Shown one piece after another: positions 1 to 11,516 of a DNA stretch of 64,000 bases (positions are counted from its first letter, which is position 1; each line of letters begins with the position of its first letter). Below the pieces are notes generated by a model. The model was not told where the DNA came from. It did not search any database and worked only from the letters and a program-made list of their open reading frames with translations. Source of the DNA: Oscheius sp. JU75 (taxonomy: Eukaryota > Nematoda > Chromadorea > Rhabditida > Rhabditidae). A program made the translations under genes and the position numbers. The stretch spans positions 1,364,001 through 1,428,000 of the forward strand of contig JASJZC010000007.1 of assembly GCA_037178855.1 (NCBI GenBank), in the 5' to 3' direction.

Positions 1-337
1 TAATACTCTTTTTCTAAGGAAATAACAGCGATAGGCCACGACCCGAAGCATTAGAATGGCATGTAGATAGATAATTAATAGAAGAGCGAACAATAAGTCT
101 GACGTTGTTATTATGAAACTGTAAGCTGGCTTGTTGTGGCAAGAATCAGATTTGAAATGTTCGTAGCTGACATAGACAGTAGATTAGAACCAGCCTGAGC
201 CGAAGTCTGATTCTCATCCTGATCGTTTTTGAAGACTACAAAAGCCCTGAGACCACCACACAGTATGTTTTCATGTATTATCTTCACCCATGTCATTATG
301 AAACACTAACATATCCGAGAAACAATGAAGGCTTCAC

Positions 338-478
338 CTGTAGAACATTGCTTTCGTCCATTTCTTCTGTTTCATCCTTCCTCGTGTCGAACAAGTAGGC
401 GAAGAAACTGTTGTATTTGGAGAACTCTTTCAGGAATTTTTCATCATCCTCCTTGGTAAAATGTGTTTCAGTATCACT
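338..478 (-). CDS. Possible isolated coding exon, unknown protein
   Basis: I do not recognise this. On the minus strand a 47-codon open stretch is bounded by a good acceptor (CTCTAG) and a good donor (CAG|GTGAAG). It is rich in Asp, Glu, Lys and Phe and includes KEDDEKFLKEFSKYNSFF. Composition and clean splice borders make it look like an exon, perhaps of a gene continuing past the left edge, but no second exon was found with confidence. The Lys/Glu/Phe pattern faintly recalls a cysteine-protease prodomain; that is a guess. Confidence 0.3.
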
Positions 479-1489
479 CTAGAGCAAACTTTGCTGAAAA
501 CCTCAAAGACAAACCATGCTTTTTAGTAGGGAGACAGAGAGCTCTAAAAAAGTAATGGTTACATGGGAAATAAAGGTGATGAAAAGCAAAAAATCAAGTG
601 ATTTACAACGTGTAAACTACAAACCAACAGACTTATTCAGAATTTTATTAGTTAAGATTAGCAACTCTGTCGAAATAGATAGTATACTTAGCAGTAACTT
701 TTGAGCTGTAACTGGATTTTCGATCAAAACGCGGTCTACCCTTAGTACGCTCAGTTTTGGCACCATTCATGAAAGGAATGTAACTCCGACTGAGTCAAAA
801 AGAGAGACGGAAGCAAACAGGCGGAAATGGAGATGGATGAGACTGTCGACTTGAGCCATTTTCCCACATTTTATTAGTGTCTTTGTCCGATCATGAATCA
901 TTATGGCGCAGCTCAATTATTATACAGTGTTGCAAACTTGTTGACTCTCTATCCTCTCCAAAACTGAACTCGGAATAGTGAACGGGGCTCTGAGAGTAAA
1001 TTCAGAAGATTTACACACAAACTAGGGTGATGAGTGTCTGGGGGGAAAGAGAAAAGGACCAGACTTTTTGGGCCACGGGTTTTGTTTTTGATCCCGCTTT
1101 TGTCTAGTAAACAAAAAGGCCTATACAGATGATATGAGATAAGGAATGGCGAGATGTCGAAGAGACCACTTCGTTGAAAATCACGTTTTGCTACAGTACA
1201 ACTCGCCCCTGGTAGTCAATGCTTGTGTGACTAGCGTTTACAGAACTGAACATTTGATAGCTACAGATAAACTAATGAGCAATCAATAGCGTTTTTATAT
1301 CGATAATATTTTTTATGATATCTCACTTTTCCTATAACATAGTGAGGCCAGATACAAGAATGAACAATTGCATCTGTTCTTCTACGGAGAACCGGTGTCA
1401 TACTCTTTTTTTACTGAAATCCAGATAGAACGGTTATTTCAATGTTGCTACTCTGATTTAACATGATAAAAACTTTTGTCAACATCTGC
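479..1489. other. Intergenic stretch, nothing recognised
   Basis: No convincing coding, RNA or repeat signal was seen. The short open frames here lack start context, splice signals and composition bias. Confidence 0.5.
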
Positions 1490-1495
1490 TTTATT
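1490..1495 (-). terminator. Polyadenylation signal overlapping a stop codon
   Basis: The minus strand reads AATAAA across the TAA stop of the cysteine-protease model that ends at 1494, so the 3' UTR is predicted to be extremely short. The hexamer is seen directly; its use is inferred. Confidence 0.5.
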
Positions 1496-3601
1496 AAATT
1501 TGTGTGCCCGGGGTGCTAGTCCAAAAGTATGCAGTTCCATACTGTTCCCATTGATGTTCGTCATCTTCATCATCTTCACAACCACAGTGATCGCAGTCTT
1601 CTCCATCACATCTATTATCGAAAGAATCGACAGTAACTGTTGTATTCTGCTCTTCAAAAACGGCGGTGGTTCCTGTATTCTCTTCGCTGCTTTCTCCGTT
1701 GGCAGCTGAAACTACTATGTTTCAAGCTCTAGAAAAGATGTACCGTTGTTTTGGGTCGGTGGTCTAAAAAGAGGTGCAGCTGTGGCCCAGTATTGAACGA
1801 TTTTACAGGGATCCTTGCCGGCTACTCTTCTGATTCTGATGTGTCCTTTTTCTCCCCAAGAAGGTCCCCAACTGTTTCTCACGATCCAGTAGTCGTTTGT
1901 AAAACCAACAATGACAACAGCGTGGTTGATTGATTTTCCACACGGTCCATTAAAAATGCCTGAGCCATAAGCGTAGACCTGGTCACTATTTGCGAAGCCA
2001 ACTGCAACGGGCCCAAGAAGAACACGTTCTTCCATGTCTCGATTCAGTAGTTCCAGCTCGTCACTATCATCTGTAGCTATGTACTCGGCCTGGAACGATG
2101 AGAGGAGTGCGGTGCCCTCGATCGGCAGGCGACAGGTCGTGGAGCTCTGAAGCATGGAAATTCCTATTTTGGAAATGGATCTGGCGTCCGGAATCAGCAG
2201 CCTTTTACTGATTGCACTTGCTCACCAAAACTCGTTTCAGTTTGGCTTGGCGAACGGAACTAATTTTATTTGGTACCAAGACGGTAATTTGAGATAAATT
2301 CGCCGAGAAAGTTTAGTCAAGTCAATTTTGCCCCCTTGGATAAAGTTGCATGAGTTACCAACGTGTAATCTTCGGCTAATGTCTCCTTTCTAACTCACCG
2401 TTCCCGTGAAAGGATACAAATTTGCTGCTTTTAAAGGCTTTTTGGACAGATAGTCTGTAGCAACCTGAAGTGCTTATTGAAATGACATTTTCACAGCCTC
2501 ACGTTCAAATAGCCTCCAGAACAACCCTGATTTGCCAAATCGTATGTGGGATTGACAGTCCTATCGCAATCCAAGAGCTGTTGAACAGACAACGACATTG
2601 ATCCGAGCTCTCGAATTGATAAAGTACCTTCCAGCATGGCTGTCATTGCAAAAGCCCAGCAGCCTCCGCATTTTTTCTGAACATTCTTGTATCAGGCAAC
2701 GAAAACAAAATACCTGATCAAGAACTGGACTCATATTTGCTCTCCAGTCTTTCGATTTCTGAACAACGGCTCTCTTCTTCCTCAGTGGTGTTTTGACATC
2801 AACCGACGATACTGGAGGCGTTGAAAGAGCATTGGGAGCAATCTCTTCAGGTTTCTGAAAATGATTTTTTTTTACAAAGTCGTGTAAGGAAAACTCTTAC
2901 CATGATGGAGAACTTGTTCAATGCCATGGTATAAGATACCAGTCCAGCAGCAAACATCTGATTGTGCTTATCCACAGCTTCCTTCTTTTCTGTATACAGT
3001 TGGAACCTTGTTAGAGCTTCTTCAGGGGACAGATCACCTGAAAAGCTGGATTATGAAGGAATTAGACAATTAACTGATTATGAAGTAATTAACTTTTATA
3101 CCATCAAAATTTTTCAGTAGATCTCCAAAAGTTGAATCGCTGCTCACAACTTCGTCCAATCGTTGTGTAGCATTTGTTGTCTGCAACATTTTTGTGCGAA
3201 TAGCAAAGTAAACTAACTGTTGTTGCAGCTATAGTTGTGGTCGTTGTTCTCACAGTTGTAGGCACTGTTTTAACTATCGTGGTAAGGATTTGATCTGTGG
3301 TGGCGCTTTTTGTTGTTGGAATGCATGGGAAAGAACATGAAACTGGACAATAAGCATTTGTAAGCAGACGACTCGCTACGGGTACTGAAGCTTCTTTCTA
3401 AAATATTTATCATAAAATTATTTCCCAACTTACCGGGAAAAGGTCTGGAGCCAGACCATAAACCCACAATAAGCACTTAGTTCTGCTACTAGCAAATGTA
3501 AATCGTACGTTCAGAAGCTCGTTACAGTATTGGCCATCTTTACATTGCCCCGACGCTTCATAAAGTTTTAACAGTAAAAGCCAAAACGTGAGCAGCAGCA
3601 T
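1494..3601 (-). CDS. Papain-family (C1A) cysteine protease with Thr-rich propeptide and acidic tail
   Basis: Predicted secreted or lysosomal endopeptidase, cathepsin-like. The start at 3601 opens a signal peptide ([18 protein letters not shown]). Next come a Cys-containing N-terminal segment, a Thr-rich linker near 3190-3400, an I29-type prodomain ([20 protein letters not shown]), a basic LRKKR site, and the mature enzyme from [13 protein letters not shown]. Catalytic Cys lies in KCGGCWAF near 2670, with the oxyanion Gln six residues before it; family members usually read CGSCWAF. Catalytic His is in [10 protein letters not shown] and Asn in [13 protein letters not shown]. Introns are short except one of about 240 nt (about 2148-2390). 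Without the last splice the frame stops at 1715. Removing a 38-nt GT..AG intron (1706-1743) continues in frame into an acidic, Cys-containing tail ([18 protein letters not shown]) ending at 1494. Family assignment is firm; the tail is inference. Confidence 0.85.
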
Positions 3602-3975
3602 TGCAGCAGCATGCGCGTGGAAAGTGGCAATGTGACAAGTCGAACAGGTGGACAAATAGGGCGAAACGGCAGGCGCTCCTTAAAAATTAACAAAACTGTT
3701 TGAGCTTTTTTTTGCATAGATTTCAAAGTTACTTGAAATTTCCGTAGATTTTTTCCACGGTTCCACCGATAGGTTTTACTATTGATTTTCAGAATCTGTA
3801 CGCAATAAAGTGAATGACTTTGCTTTAAGATCGAAAAAATTGTACAAGTTTTTGTCTTCTTCGAAGTATTCTGGTTGAACTGAAAGAAGTAATGATCGGC
3901 CTAAGTTGAAACACCCAGTTCACAATCTTGTATTCACCGTTGAAGAATAAGTAGAAGCTAAATCAAAGTTTTAAA

Positions 3976-5646
3976 TTACAAAATCAGAGATGAACTTTGT
4001 AAAGAAGAATCTCTTATTGGTAGCCATCCAAACAGTTTGAGCGTCACATATCTCCTGTGTGTTTTGTTCGAAATAATAGCGGTAATACAGCTGAATATGA
4101 ACGAAGATGTGAATATGACGGCGCAGCAATTCAACAAGACTAAATTCTGTGATTTAGATAAGGTTAACACATTACCAATTGCTTCGGTTCCAACGACTAA
4201 GAAGAAGTATAGTATAATGGCCGGAAATATGAAAAAAAGTTTGTACACTGTGATCTGAAAACAAAAGAACTTTATGTTTACCCAGTTCTAAAATTTACAG
4301 TTGCTATCAATGCCATCATGACAGCCTTGTGTGCTTTTAAGGTTGATGTGGACATATGACTTCTCAAAGAGTGCAGTTGGTAGCAAGTCCACGCAGTACA
4401 TACCAGTAGAAAAATAATGAACAACACAGCAACAACAGCCAAAGCAACCAACTCAATCAAGAAGGTAGAATGAGCAGGGCTATATGCGACGGTTGAGGCA
4501 TCGAAGAGAAGAACAGAGTTTATCATTTTATCCTAAACTTTGGTTAGAGCTTCAGCTTTAGTTCTTACTGTGAAAAGCTCCAATTTAAGATGATTCTGAT
4601 CTTCGTACGCGAGTGGCAGCACAATAGGCGGAGCGACAAAGACAGCAACATAGACAAGGAAATGGAAAGTATACCAGAAGATATTGGAACGAATCCAATG
4701 AGAAATAGGTAAAAGAATACTAAGTCTGTAGTAAAACAAAGGTGCGATGGATGCTGCACAAACTGTAAATCTGATTTTTGATACAACCTGAGCTCATTTA
4801 ATGTTCAGGAAGTTATATCAAGAGCAGCCTTCAGTCAGTACTTAATGAATCTCAATTCCACAGTCTCATTTTTAAAGACGAATGAATGTAGATTACAAGT
4901 TTAAAAAAGAGAAATGAATAGGCAGCAAGTGCAAAAAATAAACATTTACATATTTATAAGGATCATTGGGTACACGATAAATCTGTTCGAGACCGAATAC
5001 GACGAGATAGCAGGTGTTTCTTGCTCTTTTCTTAGTGTCCCAAGTTCAAATCTCATTTGGTGAAATCGCATTTAGTGAAGAGATTCATTTCTCTCAATAT
5101 CCGAAAAGTTGCTAAGGAAGGAAGAGCCCCTAGAATATCTTTCCTCTACTCAGGGCGAGAAACATTATCTTTCCTTTGCATTCAAACTTTTCGTTGAGGA
5201 TCATACCTCAAAATTTAGTCCATAAGGAGCGTCACTGAGTCTTGATTTTTAAAAGTGCTTACCACAAAGTAAAAAACAAAATGTGACAAGAAGACTCTGA
5301 CTCGTAATTACATTTTGAAGAATGCCTGCCGGATAAAATGCTACATATGGGAGTGCTATTATTGGTGCGTAGCCGAGACCGAGAAAAACGTGAAGACATA
5401 TAGCTCTGAATCGTAATAATGTACAATCACGTTTTCAGCCTACGTAGCTATATGATAAACATAATATCGTTTATAAGTAGTGCTGAATTTTGGAGACTGC
5501 ACAATGATCAAGTAGAGTTGAAACATGCCAGAAAAAAAAGACAGTGCTCCAATCACTTCCATGAAGATGATGTACACGGCATGTTGCTTTTCTGAGTCCA
5601 TAGTTCCCAAGAGACGATACAACGGAGAAGGTGTTGAAAACGTCAT
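3976..5646 (-). CDS. Serpentine chemoreceptor, tandem copy 1
   Basis: Predicted seven-transmembrane G-protein-coupled chemoreceptor of the nematode Str/Srh-like superfamily; exact family not settled. Visible parts in order: TM1 (VYIIFMEVIGALSFFSGMF), a second exon with PIIALPYVAFYPAGILQ, then after a roughly 500-nt intron VCAASIAPLFYYRLSILLP. Next come a TM5 exon (4278-4526) with LRSHMSTSTLKAHKAVMMAL and a C-terminal exon ending in SNKTHRRYVTLKLFGW. The ATG at 5646 may be used, but the paralogue next door aligns better with the internal Met at 5601. Residues line up exon by exon with the gene at 6288-7567, so the pair arose by tandem duplication. Ligand unknown; expected in the plasma membrane of a sensory neuron. 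Confidence 0.7.
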
Positions 5647-6287
5647 ATCCGTTTAGAGAGAGCAGAGAAGCAGATATTAATTTGCGGATTTCTGTTCAGG
5701 GAAGATACGCCCTTGATGAAGGGGTGATAGGTGTGATCGATGAGCTCTAGTTCCCAATTGCATGTTTTGATTTAACGTGAAATTGGTAGACTACTCAAGG
5801 GAGATCTGCTATTATACTACGCAAGCTCTTTAAGTCATATCTGGTCTTCTGGAAAAGCTTTTGCACATGTAGTACCGGAATAGTTATGATTGTTAAAAGG
5901 ACTTCTTGAATTGCAACTCGAACAAATTGTTTTGCAGCTGTGACTAAACTTTGCATGGATGAAGCTTTAGGTTTTAAAGAGACGCTTCTATTGACGACCA
6001 TGCACCAAATAATGCTTGCTCCTAGCTGGATCCTCGATATTCAATAGACACTTTTGGGAGTAAAGTCTTAGGTTTTAAATTGTCTAGGATTTTCCAAATG
6101 CACATAGTAAAGTAATAAATAGTGCAGCAGCGGGGAATATTCCAAAAACATCTGTCACTTGTAGAAGGGATTCTTCTTTTAAAACTTCGTTACTGTAGCT
6201 GTGACAGCCAAAAGGAAAGCTTATGAAATAGTGGATGTCTTACCTCGAACAGTAGTTGGCCTCAAATTTCTGCATGTGCCTGAACAA

Positions 6288-7567
6288 TTACGCATCGTTC
6301 GCCGGATCTCTGCGAAAACTCTCACCTTTCCTTATGACGGAAATGACAAATTTTCTATGAGCTTCATTAGTCACAATCATTGTGATTGCACTGAATATGA
6401 AGGATGCACACAAAACGGTGAAACAAATTTGCATTATATTTGAATTTGTTAGGTCCGTGATCAGACAAAAAAACATTGCAAATAAGGGCGTTATGAAGCA
6501 AAGACTGTACACAATAATCTACAACATGTATTACTAACAAGGCTGGTTTCTGGATTGCAGCTTTAGTTTAAATGTTAACCAGCTGCACACCGTTATCACT
6601 TTAACCTATTCAACTGAATCAACCGGTAATTCCCGATGCTGACAATAAAACAGTTCTGGCAGCTGGTGAACATTCAGCGAAACATACCGTGTTTACCAGT
6701 GTGAAAAGAACCATCCTATGGGCATTCAGCGTACGTTTTGACATGTGTACTTTCAAGCCATGAAGCAGTCTGTGAATCCATATAGCGATAAAAATTAGTA
6801 CTGTCGTGGAACCGAAGGCACCGCCGGCTAACAGTAGGTCGATTATTAAAACTGGCCAATGATGTGTGTCAAAAACGGCAGTATTGCGAGCAAATAGTAA
6901 AGGCAAATCCACCTTGTATTTCTGAAAACTGTTTGGTCGATTGCTTTGGAATGCATACGGCAAATAGGTATTCTTTCAAACTCTGTTGATTCTGACTCGC
7001 AAAATAGAACAGTGGAGGCGGTACGGTTGCTGTTGCAATGTAAAAAACTAGATGAAATGAGCGCCACATTATTTTCGACTGTAGAAAATGAGAATCGGGA
7101 AGAAGAGCACAAAGTCTATAGTAGAAAAGTGGCATAATCGAACCGGCGCACACTGAAAACCACGTATTTTTGTAGAAATCTGTATAAAAACAGTCTAAAC
7201 GAGGAAATTTTTTTTCCTTCTTACCTATAAAAGTGCATCCAAGTATAGAAAAAAGAAGCGTGCCTTCTAAAACGCCGTTAAACAGACCACACGGATAGAA
7301 TGCTAAATATGGCAAAGCCATCAATGGCGCATACAAACATCCAAGATAGCTATGCGCTAATGTGGCTCTAAACATGTACAATCACTTTGAACAAAAGCTG
7401 TTTTACAAAACAACATGATAGCCCAAGTGTATTCTATAGGCTGCTGTAATCTTTTGTGAATGATAGATTATTAAGTACAGTAATAAGCCGCCCAGTAATA
7501 ATGTAATGATGCCAAGAATGCTCATAAACATAACATAAAGGATATATTCTTGTTGGTAAGGTGACAT
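6288..7567 (-). CDS. Serpentine chemoreceptor, tandem copy 2
   Basis: Paralogue of the receptor immediately downstream on the same strand. TM1 exon: MSPYQQEYILYVMFMSILG, starting at the ATG at 7567. Second exon: LMALPYLAFYPCGLFNG. After a short intron VCAGSIMPLFYYRL matches copy 1 almost residue for residue. Later exons carry LHGLKVHMSKRTLNAHRMVL and TNEAHRKFVISVIRK. The simple frame stops at 6288. Alternatively, splicing out two introns after VIRK gives a longer C-terminus with a further hydrophobic stretch (VFGIFPAAALFITLLCAFG) and a stop at 6084-6086. Which end is real cannot be decided here. Function as chemoreceptor is a family-level inference. Confidence 0.7.
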
Positions 7568-7806
7568 GAACACAATGCATTTGTGACTGGACGATGAATT
7601 GTGAAAAAGCACCTGCTTGTTCGGAGATAGAATGGTTAAACTGGACGACTATTGAAGCGCTATTTTTATTTTTCACTCAGTATCTTGCTCAAATGACAGT
7701 GATAAATCTTTCCAGGCTTGAGAAGTTTAACAATTTTCGACCAAATATAATAACTTTGCATATAAGGGTTTGTAACAACACTGCCGCAATTGGAGTGAGA
7801 TCATGT

Positions 7807-9193
7807 TTAGTGACGGAGCTTCTTGAAAGGATCTTCAGGGTGATCAGTCCAGCTTAACCACGATAAATATTAGCAGATATCTGAAAACTTACAACGGGAT
7901 CAAGAAAGTAGCAAAGTGATGTCCAGAGCTCTCCAGCTGAGTGATTTCATCTTTGTTTAAAGAGAAGTCGAACAGCTGAATGTTGGAAATTTCTTAGAGT
8001 TCAGAAATTAGAGATGGTTGCAGCTCCCATAGTAAACAAGCGTTATTGCATTCTTACGTCAACGTTCTCCTTAACACGTTTCGCATTCACCGACTTCGGA
8101 ATCACTGCGATTCCGCGGTCCATCGCGTACCGAAGAAGGACTTGTGCTGGTGTCTTATTGTGTTTTTTGGCTAAGGTCAGAACATTCTTGTCTTCCAGTT
8201 GATTAGGGAAGTCATCATTGAAGGGTTTCCTTTAAAAGAATTAAAAATGAGAATGAAAGGAAGACTGACTGTCCGTTAGGCATTGTATATTCGCGTCTTC
8301 CAGGAGATCCAAGTGTTCCATAGGAGGTGAGAGAAATGTTGTATTTTTTGCAAACTTCTTGCAGTTCGTGTTGTGGCCAATAAATGCTTAGCTCGACCTG
8401 TAGCAATGTTTTAATAGTTTCTAGTTATTCAAACCTGCTGATTATGAATAGGGACCGTGGCAATCTTCATGACGCGTTCAATCTGTTCGATACTGAAGTT
8501 TGAGACACCAATGGATCTCGCCAGCTTTTTGTTGTACAAATGTTCGAAGGTTGTCCACATCTCTTCGACGGTGACGTTCTGAGGCGTTTTCCAATCCGTC
8601 TGAACAGTGTTATAGTTTCGCGCATCATTAGCTTACCGATACAGCGCATGGATTGTGAATGAGATACAGATCGACGTAATCTGTTCCGAGCTTTCGGAGT
8701 GATTCCCTCAGCGCAGGTTCCATATCCTCAAGTACATTCTCGTGTGAAGGGAAATACTGAAAAGAATTTTTTAAAGCAGCAACTTGGTTTTCTTCCAATG
8801 CGCCTTCCAAAAACCATAAAGATAGCTCGTACGAAATTTTAAGGCGCTGAAAGGCTATAAATGGCAATTTAACGGGATTTACATACCATCCAAACGTGTT
8901 TGATAATATTAGTACCTTAGTGGTTATGAAGAGTTCCTCTCTCTTGATGATTCCTTCCTTAATGCATTCCTTTATAGCCTCTCCAATGACATGCTCATTC
9001 TGGTAACGTTCAGCAGTATCAATGAGACGATATCCAGCCTTGATCGCTTCCTTCGTAGCAATCTTCACATCGTTATCTTTTGACTGAAATGAAAGGCTTC
9101 GAAAAAAAGCGAGGAAAGGATTACCTGCCAAGTGCCAAGTCCAACTTGTGGCATTTCGACTCCATTGGAAAGAACGATTACAGGAGAGAACAT
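7807..9193 (-). CDS. Aldo-keto reductase (NADPH-dependent), copy 1
   Basis: Cytosolic oxidoreductase of the AKR superfamily, reducing aldehydes or ketones with NADPH. Starts [20 protein letters not shown] at 9193. Tetrad: Asp in YRLIDTA, Tyr in ERYQNE, Lys in FITTK and His in YLIHNP. The substrate/cofactor region has [15 protein letters not shown], then [10 protein letters not shown] and [12 protein letters not shown]; the cofactor-binding strand reads [11 protein letters not shown]. The C-terminal exon gives [16 protein letters not shown] and, after one more intron with an AAG acceptor, the usual DHPEDPF-type end at 7807. At least seven exons with mostly short introns. Full length for the family, no lesions seen. 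It diverges from the Srx-like gene at 9673 over about 480 nt. Close relative of the AKR at the right edge of the window. Confidence 0.88.
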
Positions 9194-9672
9194 GGCTGCT
9201 GCAATCTACTGCCATAGGGACTCTTTTATATTCCTGGGGTGGGGCATGTTATCTGCCACAAAGCACAGATTTCCGCTGGCCATTGTCATCATTTTGCCCC
9301 TGGCCGAAGTATAAAATGTACTAGCAATTTCGAAAATGAGAAGCTTTTGGTGACAAAACAAAGATGTGAGATCATTGAGAACAGTCTGCGACTTGCTCAC
9401 TTCTGGGTTCAAACTTGCAGGGCCAATAGAGCTTGTTGGCTCATCTTTTGTAGTAGATGTTCTAACAGCCAGGCAGAACACCAATGTCCTTGTCGACGTA
9501 GGTATTAACAAGCTTTGTTTAATTTCCGTTCCGATGGATAGGCACTCTATTAAAAAGTTGCTTCCTCTCTGAAATTGAAAAGATGACCTAGCCTAACGAG
9601 ACTAATCAAGAATGCGCTCTTTTGCTAGTGAGCACTTTTTTTTGCGTTAGAGCACACAGATGCTTGATGAAC
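9194..9672. promoter_or_regulatory. Divergent intergenic region between AKR and Srx-like receptor
   Basis: This region must hold the promoters of both the leftward AKR and the rightward receptor. A GATA-type site (TTATCT, near 9249) lies about 55 nt upstream of the AKR start; such sites commonly drive intestinal expression in nematodes. No coding signal was accepted. Confidence 0.4.
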
Positions 9673-10939
9673 TCCTCTTGGAGCTTCCAAGCTCTCAAAT
9701 GTTTTACCGTCTTCACGGTTAGTATTTGGAAAGTTTCAGCACTTGCTTTAGGTGTCTTTCTTCGGGTTAATCTTCAATGTCAGCTCGCTCTTCGTACTCT
9801 GCTCGCACAGAATTTTCAGGTACGATGAATGGCTTCGCGAATAACAAAACTTTAGGAACGCGTTTGGGCTGTTAACGATTGCCTTCACTGTAGGTAACAT
9901 CTGCAACAATGTGCTTTTCGGGTCGTTCATAGCATATTTTCTGACACAGTGAGTGAACAATGTTACGATTAAAAACGGTTTAGAGAGGCAAATATAATAT
10001 CGGTGAATCTAAACATGATGGTATCTAACATGTTAGTGTTGGTCACGTCTTTTACTTTCTTTGGGTCAATGTTCCTTTCAATTTCCAGGTCAGTGAAGAG
10101 CATAGTGACCAGTAATTCATAAAAGGATCGTTTGTTTTGCTGTGAAGAACCTTTTTTCTAGACTTGCTTCAATCTGGAAACCTCTGTTCTACAAAAGTAA
10201 TTATGGGTACAAGTCTGCTGGATTTACTATCTTTATTGGCTTTTTCTTTAGTATAACTTATGCTGCAGCTTATTTTATAGGTAGGTTTCATTTCTGCAAC
10301 TATCTAAGGTAACTTGACAACATAGTGCCTGGTTTTGATATTCTGAACTTTGACGTCGCTCAGTAAGTTGACTACTGTCAACGCATACAGCTTTAAAAGT
10401 TCCCTATTCTAAATCAAACTTTTGCTAAGTTGCAGAGTCCTGCGAATTCTACTTTGACGCACTCCTTGGTTTTGTGTATACCGACTCTCAATGTGGTCGT
10501 TTTCTTAAGAAATGGGACTTTGTAGTGTCCCTCATCTTCAATGCAATCACTATCAGTTGCGACGGCATAGCTCTGTATCTATTCACCCGGTCAAAAAAGG
10601 TAAATTACCTCATCCGCCAACGAAACTATTTTTCAGAAAGTACGTTCCTCCTGTACAAGAAGGTACGAGCGTCGTTTTCTTCTTCAAGTAGCTGCGACTA
10701 ATGCCTGCTGTCTGTTCACGGGCATCAACTTCCATCTTATCAGCTATCAAGTCAGCTCAGAATTTGGGGTCTTCCTGTGCACAATTTTCTGCTGGGCTTG
10801 GTTACATGCCAGTGGCGGGTGAAATATTCTATAACTCAAAAATTAGCAATGTTTCAGTGTTGTGCTCCTTGTCTTCAATGCCGAAATCCGGAGAGGACTG
10901 CTAAAAGCTGTCAAGCCTGTAAGAAAACCGGCATCGTAA
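9673..10939 (+). CDS. Srx-like serpentine receptor
   Basis: Predicted 7TM chemoreceptor of the nematode Srx type. TM1: VSFFGLIFNVSSLFVLCSHR (near 9755). TM2 opens with the family-typical FGLLTIAFTVGNICNN (near 9865). TM3 ends in SISRLASIWKPLFYK. Later come SCEFYFDALLGFVYTDSQCG, the TM5 exon (WDFVVSLIFNAITISCDGIA), RRFLLQVAATNACCLF, and the C-terminal signature LLVFNAEIRRGLLKAV, with TAA at 10937-10939. Exons join in frame through six or more short introns. The first exon is the weakest part: MNSSWSFQALKCFTVFT from 9673 uses a GTTAGT donor. No in-frame lesion in the core. Located divergently from the AKR. Confidence 0.7.
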
Positions 10940-11165
10940 AGTGTTTGCCTGTTTCAAACAGTGTGTTGTGATTGAAATTAATAAAATAGGTAGTTAAGAC
11001 GTTGATCTTCTTGAGAAGTACATCAGTTTTAAGTTTATAGCCAAATGTTTTGTGCGTTGGAAGCTCTTTTTATTGAACTATGAATAGAGAAGAAAAGAAA
11101 AATATGTTCAGGCGGCAAACAGCCTAACTTCTAAGTTGCAGCATGCAAAAGCGTAAAAAAGATTT

Positions 11166-11238
11166 GCCGCCAGCAGGGGTCGAACCTGCGACCTTGGGCT
11201 TATTAGACCCACGCTCTAACCGACTGAGCTATGGCGGC
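11166..11238 (-). tRNA. tRNA-Ile(AAT)
   Basis: A 73-nt cloverleaf reads on the minus strand: acceptor GCCGCCA/TGGCGGC fully paired, D-arm GCTC..GAGC, anticodon stem TGGGT/GCCCA with loop CTAATAA (anticodon AAT), T-arm GCAGG-TTCGACC-CCTGC. No intron. Looks functional. Confidence 0.95.
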
Positions 11239-11516
11239 TGCCGTTCAAAAGCAGAACAAACAAGTACCACGTTTGATAAGAGCATCAGCAAAGTGCGACA
11301 GCGGCATACGTATATGGGTTACAACAGTACTTTTATTTTTGACATGTTAATAGTTCCCTCATTTACTTTTAGAAACAGTCGTAGAAGCAGAATTTAAAGT
11401 TCTTCCCAACAAAACAGGGGACAGTGGCTTATGAAATGCAATCGTATCTTCAACACTACTATTGGTCAGCGCTTTGTTGCCAAAAAAACATAAAAACATT
11501 TATTCAAGTATTATCG

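Noticed and set aside
11143-11397. Plus-strand open frame over the tRNA-Ile
   Set aside because: It is a translation of the tRNA gene (PPAGVEPATLGLLDPRS).
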